This document shows positions 6,832 to 7,449 of a stretch of 7,449 nucleotides of DNA, one piece after another; position 1 is the first letter of the stretch, and every line of letters begins with the position of its first letter. The stretch is from an uncultured Lachnospiraceae bacterium. Lineage in GTDB: Bacteria; Bacillota; Clostridia; Lachnospirales; Lachnospiraceae. The notes beneath the pieces were generated by a model. That model was given only the letters and a program-made list of their open reading frames with translations. It was not told the origin of the DNA and did no database searches. A program made the translations under genes and the position numbers. The stretch lies in the NCBI GenBank assembly GCA_902797705.1, contig CADBTX010000239.1:1-7449 (forward strand), read 5' to 3'.

Positions 6832-6852
6832 ACAAATAAGTACCGATAGACC

Positions 6853-7449
6853 TCAATAAAGTCTTATCTTTTTTACCATTTCTATAAATTCTTTGTTATT
6901 TCTTGTATGGCTGAAGAGATCTATGAGTTTCTCCGTTGCGTCGTCACTCTTTAATCCGTTTAAGGCTTTATGGATAATATCCGCAGCCTCCTGCTCTTCC
7001 CTTGTGAGCAGCAGATCATCTCTTCTGGTACTGGACTTCTGAAGGTCTATGGCAGGAAATACTCTCTTTTCCTGAAGCTTTCTGTTCAGCACCATTTCCA
7101 TGTTTCCAGTTCCCTTGAACTCCTCGTATACCACGTCATCCATCTTGCTTCCGGTGTCTACCAGAGCGGTGGCAAGGACAGTAAGGCTTCCGCCTTCTCT
7201 CATATTCCTGGCAGCTCCGAAGAATCTCTTCGGCATATGGAGCGCCGCAGGGTCAAGACCTCCGGAAAGGGTCCTTCCTGAAGGGGGAACCGTAAGGTTA
7301 TAGGCCCTTGCCAGCCTTGTGATGGAATCTAAGAGGATCATAACGTCCTGCTTATGCTCCACCAGTCTCCTGGCCCTCTCTATTGCCATTTCCGAAACCC
7401 TTTTATGATGTTCGGGAAGCTCGTCAAAGGTGGAATAAATGACTTCCAC
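6853..7449 (-). CDS. rho: Transcription termination factor Rho (C-terminal part; 5' end outside window)
   Basis: The last 198 codons of rho are present. The protein is a hexameric RNA-dependent ATPase/helicase that ends transcription of untranslated RNA in the cytoplasm. The visible part starts after the P-loop. It includes Walker B ([17 protein letters not shown]), the Q-loop region ([18 protein letters not shown]), [20 protein letters not shown], the R-loop region ([18 protein letters not shown]), [10 protein letters not shown], and [10 protein letters not shown] with the likely arginine finger. It ends MVKKIRLY. The GTG at the right edge is an internal Val codon ([15 protein letters not shown]), not a start. 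[10 protein letters not shown] is the Firmicutes-like form of this loop. The stop is 38 bases before the start of the surface protein gene with no stem-loop plus T-run between, so read-through into the next gene is likely. Confidence 0.98.
   Translation of the reverse strand: MEVIYSTFDELPEHHKRVSEMAIERARRLVEHKQDVMILLDSITRLARAYNLTVPPSGRTLSGGLDPAALHMPKRFFGAARNMREGGSLTVLATALVDTGSKMDDVVYEEFKGTGNMEMVLNRKLQEKRVFPAIDLQKSSTRRDDLLLTREEQEAADIIHKALNGLKSDDATEKLIDLFSHTRNNKEFIEMVKKIRLY

Noticed and set aside
7447..7449. GTG at the right edge as start of rho
   Set aside because: It is an internal valine in the conserved [15 protein letters not shown] segment; the RNA-binding domain and P-loop lie beyond the edge.

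Overview
The window reads as a Gram-positive, Clostridia-type (Lachnospiraceae-like) chromosome segment. This rests on the Firmicutes-style Rho sequence, the strong AAAGGAGG ribosome binding site, moderate GC content, and a signal-peptide surface protein with a C-terminal membrane anchor and no LPXTG motif. The family-level placement is an inference from sequence style, not a database match. No mobile element, tRNA, rRNA or CRISPR array is visible.

All six genes lie on the minus strand, so the transcriptional order runs from high to low coordinates. (1) The 3' part of rho enters from the right edge (7449-6853). (2) After a 38-base gap with no visible terminator comes a 968-residue secreted, membrane-anchored multidomain protein (6814-3908). 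It has an acidic linker, a Hydin/ASPM-like beta domain, a Big2-like Ig domain, four InlB-B-type repeats, a C-terminal domain and one TM helix. (3) A 106-residue protein (3908-3588) overlaps its stop. It combines a near-perfect double-glycine (bacteriocin-type) leader with a Cys/His zinc-ribbon-like core. (4) A MoxR-family AAA+ ATPase (3587-2655) starts directly after that stop. (5) A DUF58 membrane protein follows (2665-1577). (6) A TgpA-like membrane transglutaminase (1580-1) follows and runs off the left edge before its catalytic Asp.

Genes 2-6 are overlapping or abutting (TGATG, TAA|ATG, an ATGATG region inside the moxR 3' end, ATGA), so they almost certainly form one translationally coupled operon, possibly continuing from rho. 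MoxR, DUF58 and transglutaminase form a well-known triad whose biochemical role is poorly defined and which is thought to act at the cell envelope. The unusual part is what sits in front of it: a repeat-rich surface protein and a GG-leader/zinc-ribbon protein. A testable model is an envelope module in which the MoxR ATPase and DUF58 protein act on, and the extracytoplasmic transglutaminase domain processes or crosslinks, the surface protein and/or the leader-bearing peptide. There is no non-coding stretch longer than 38 bases.
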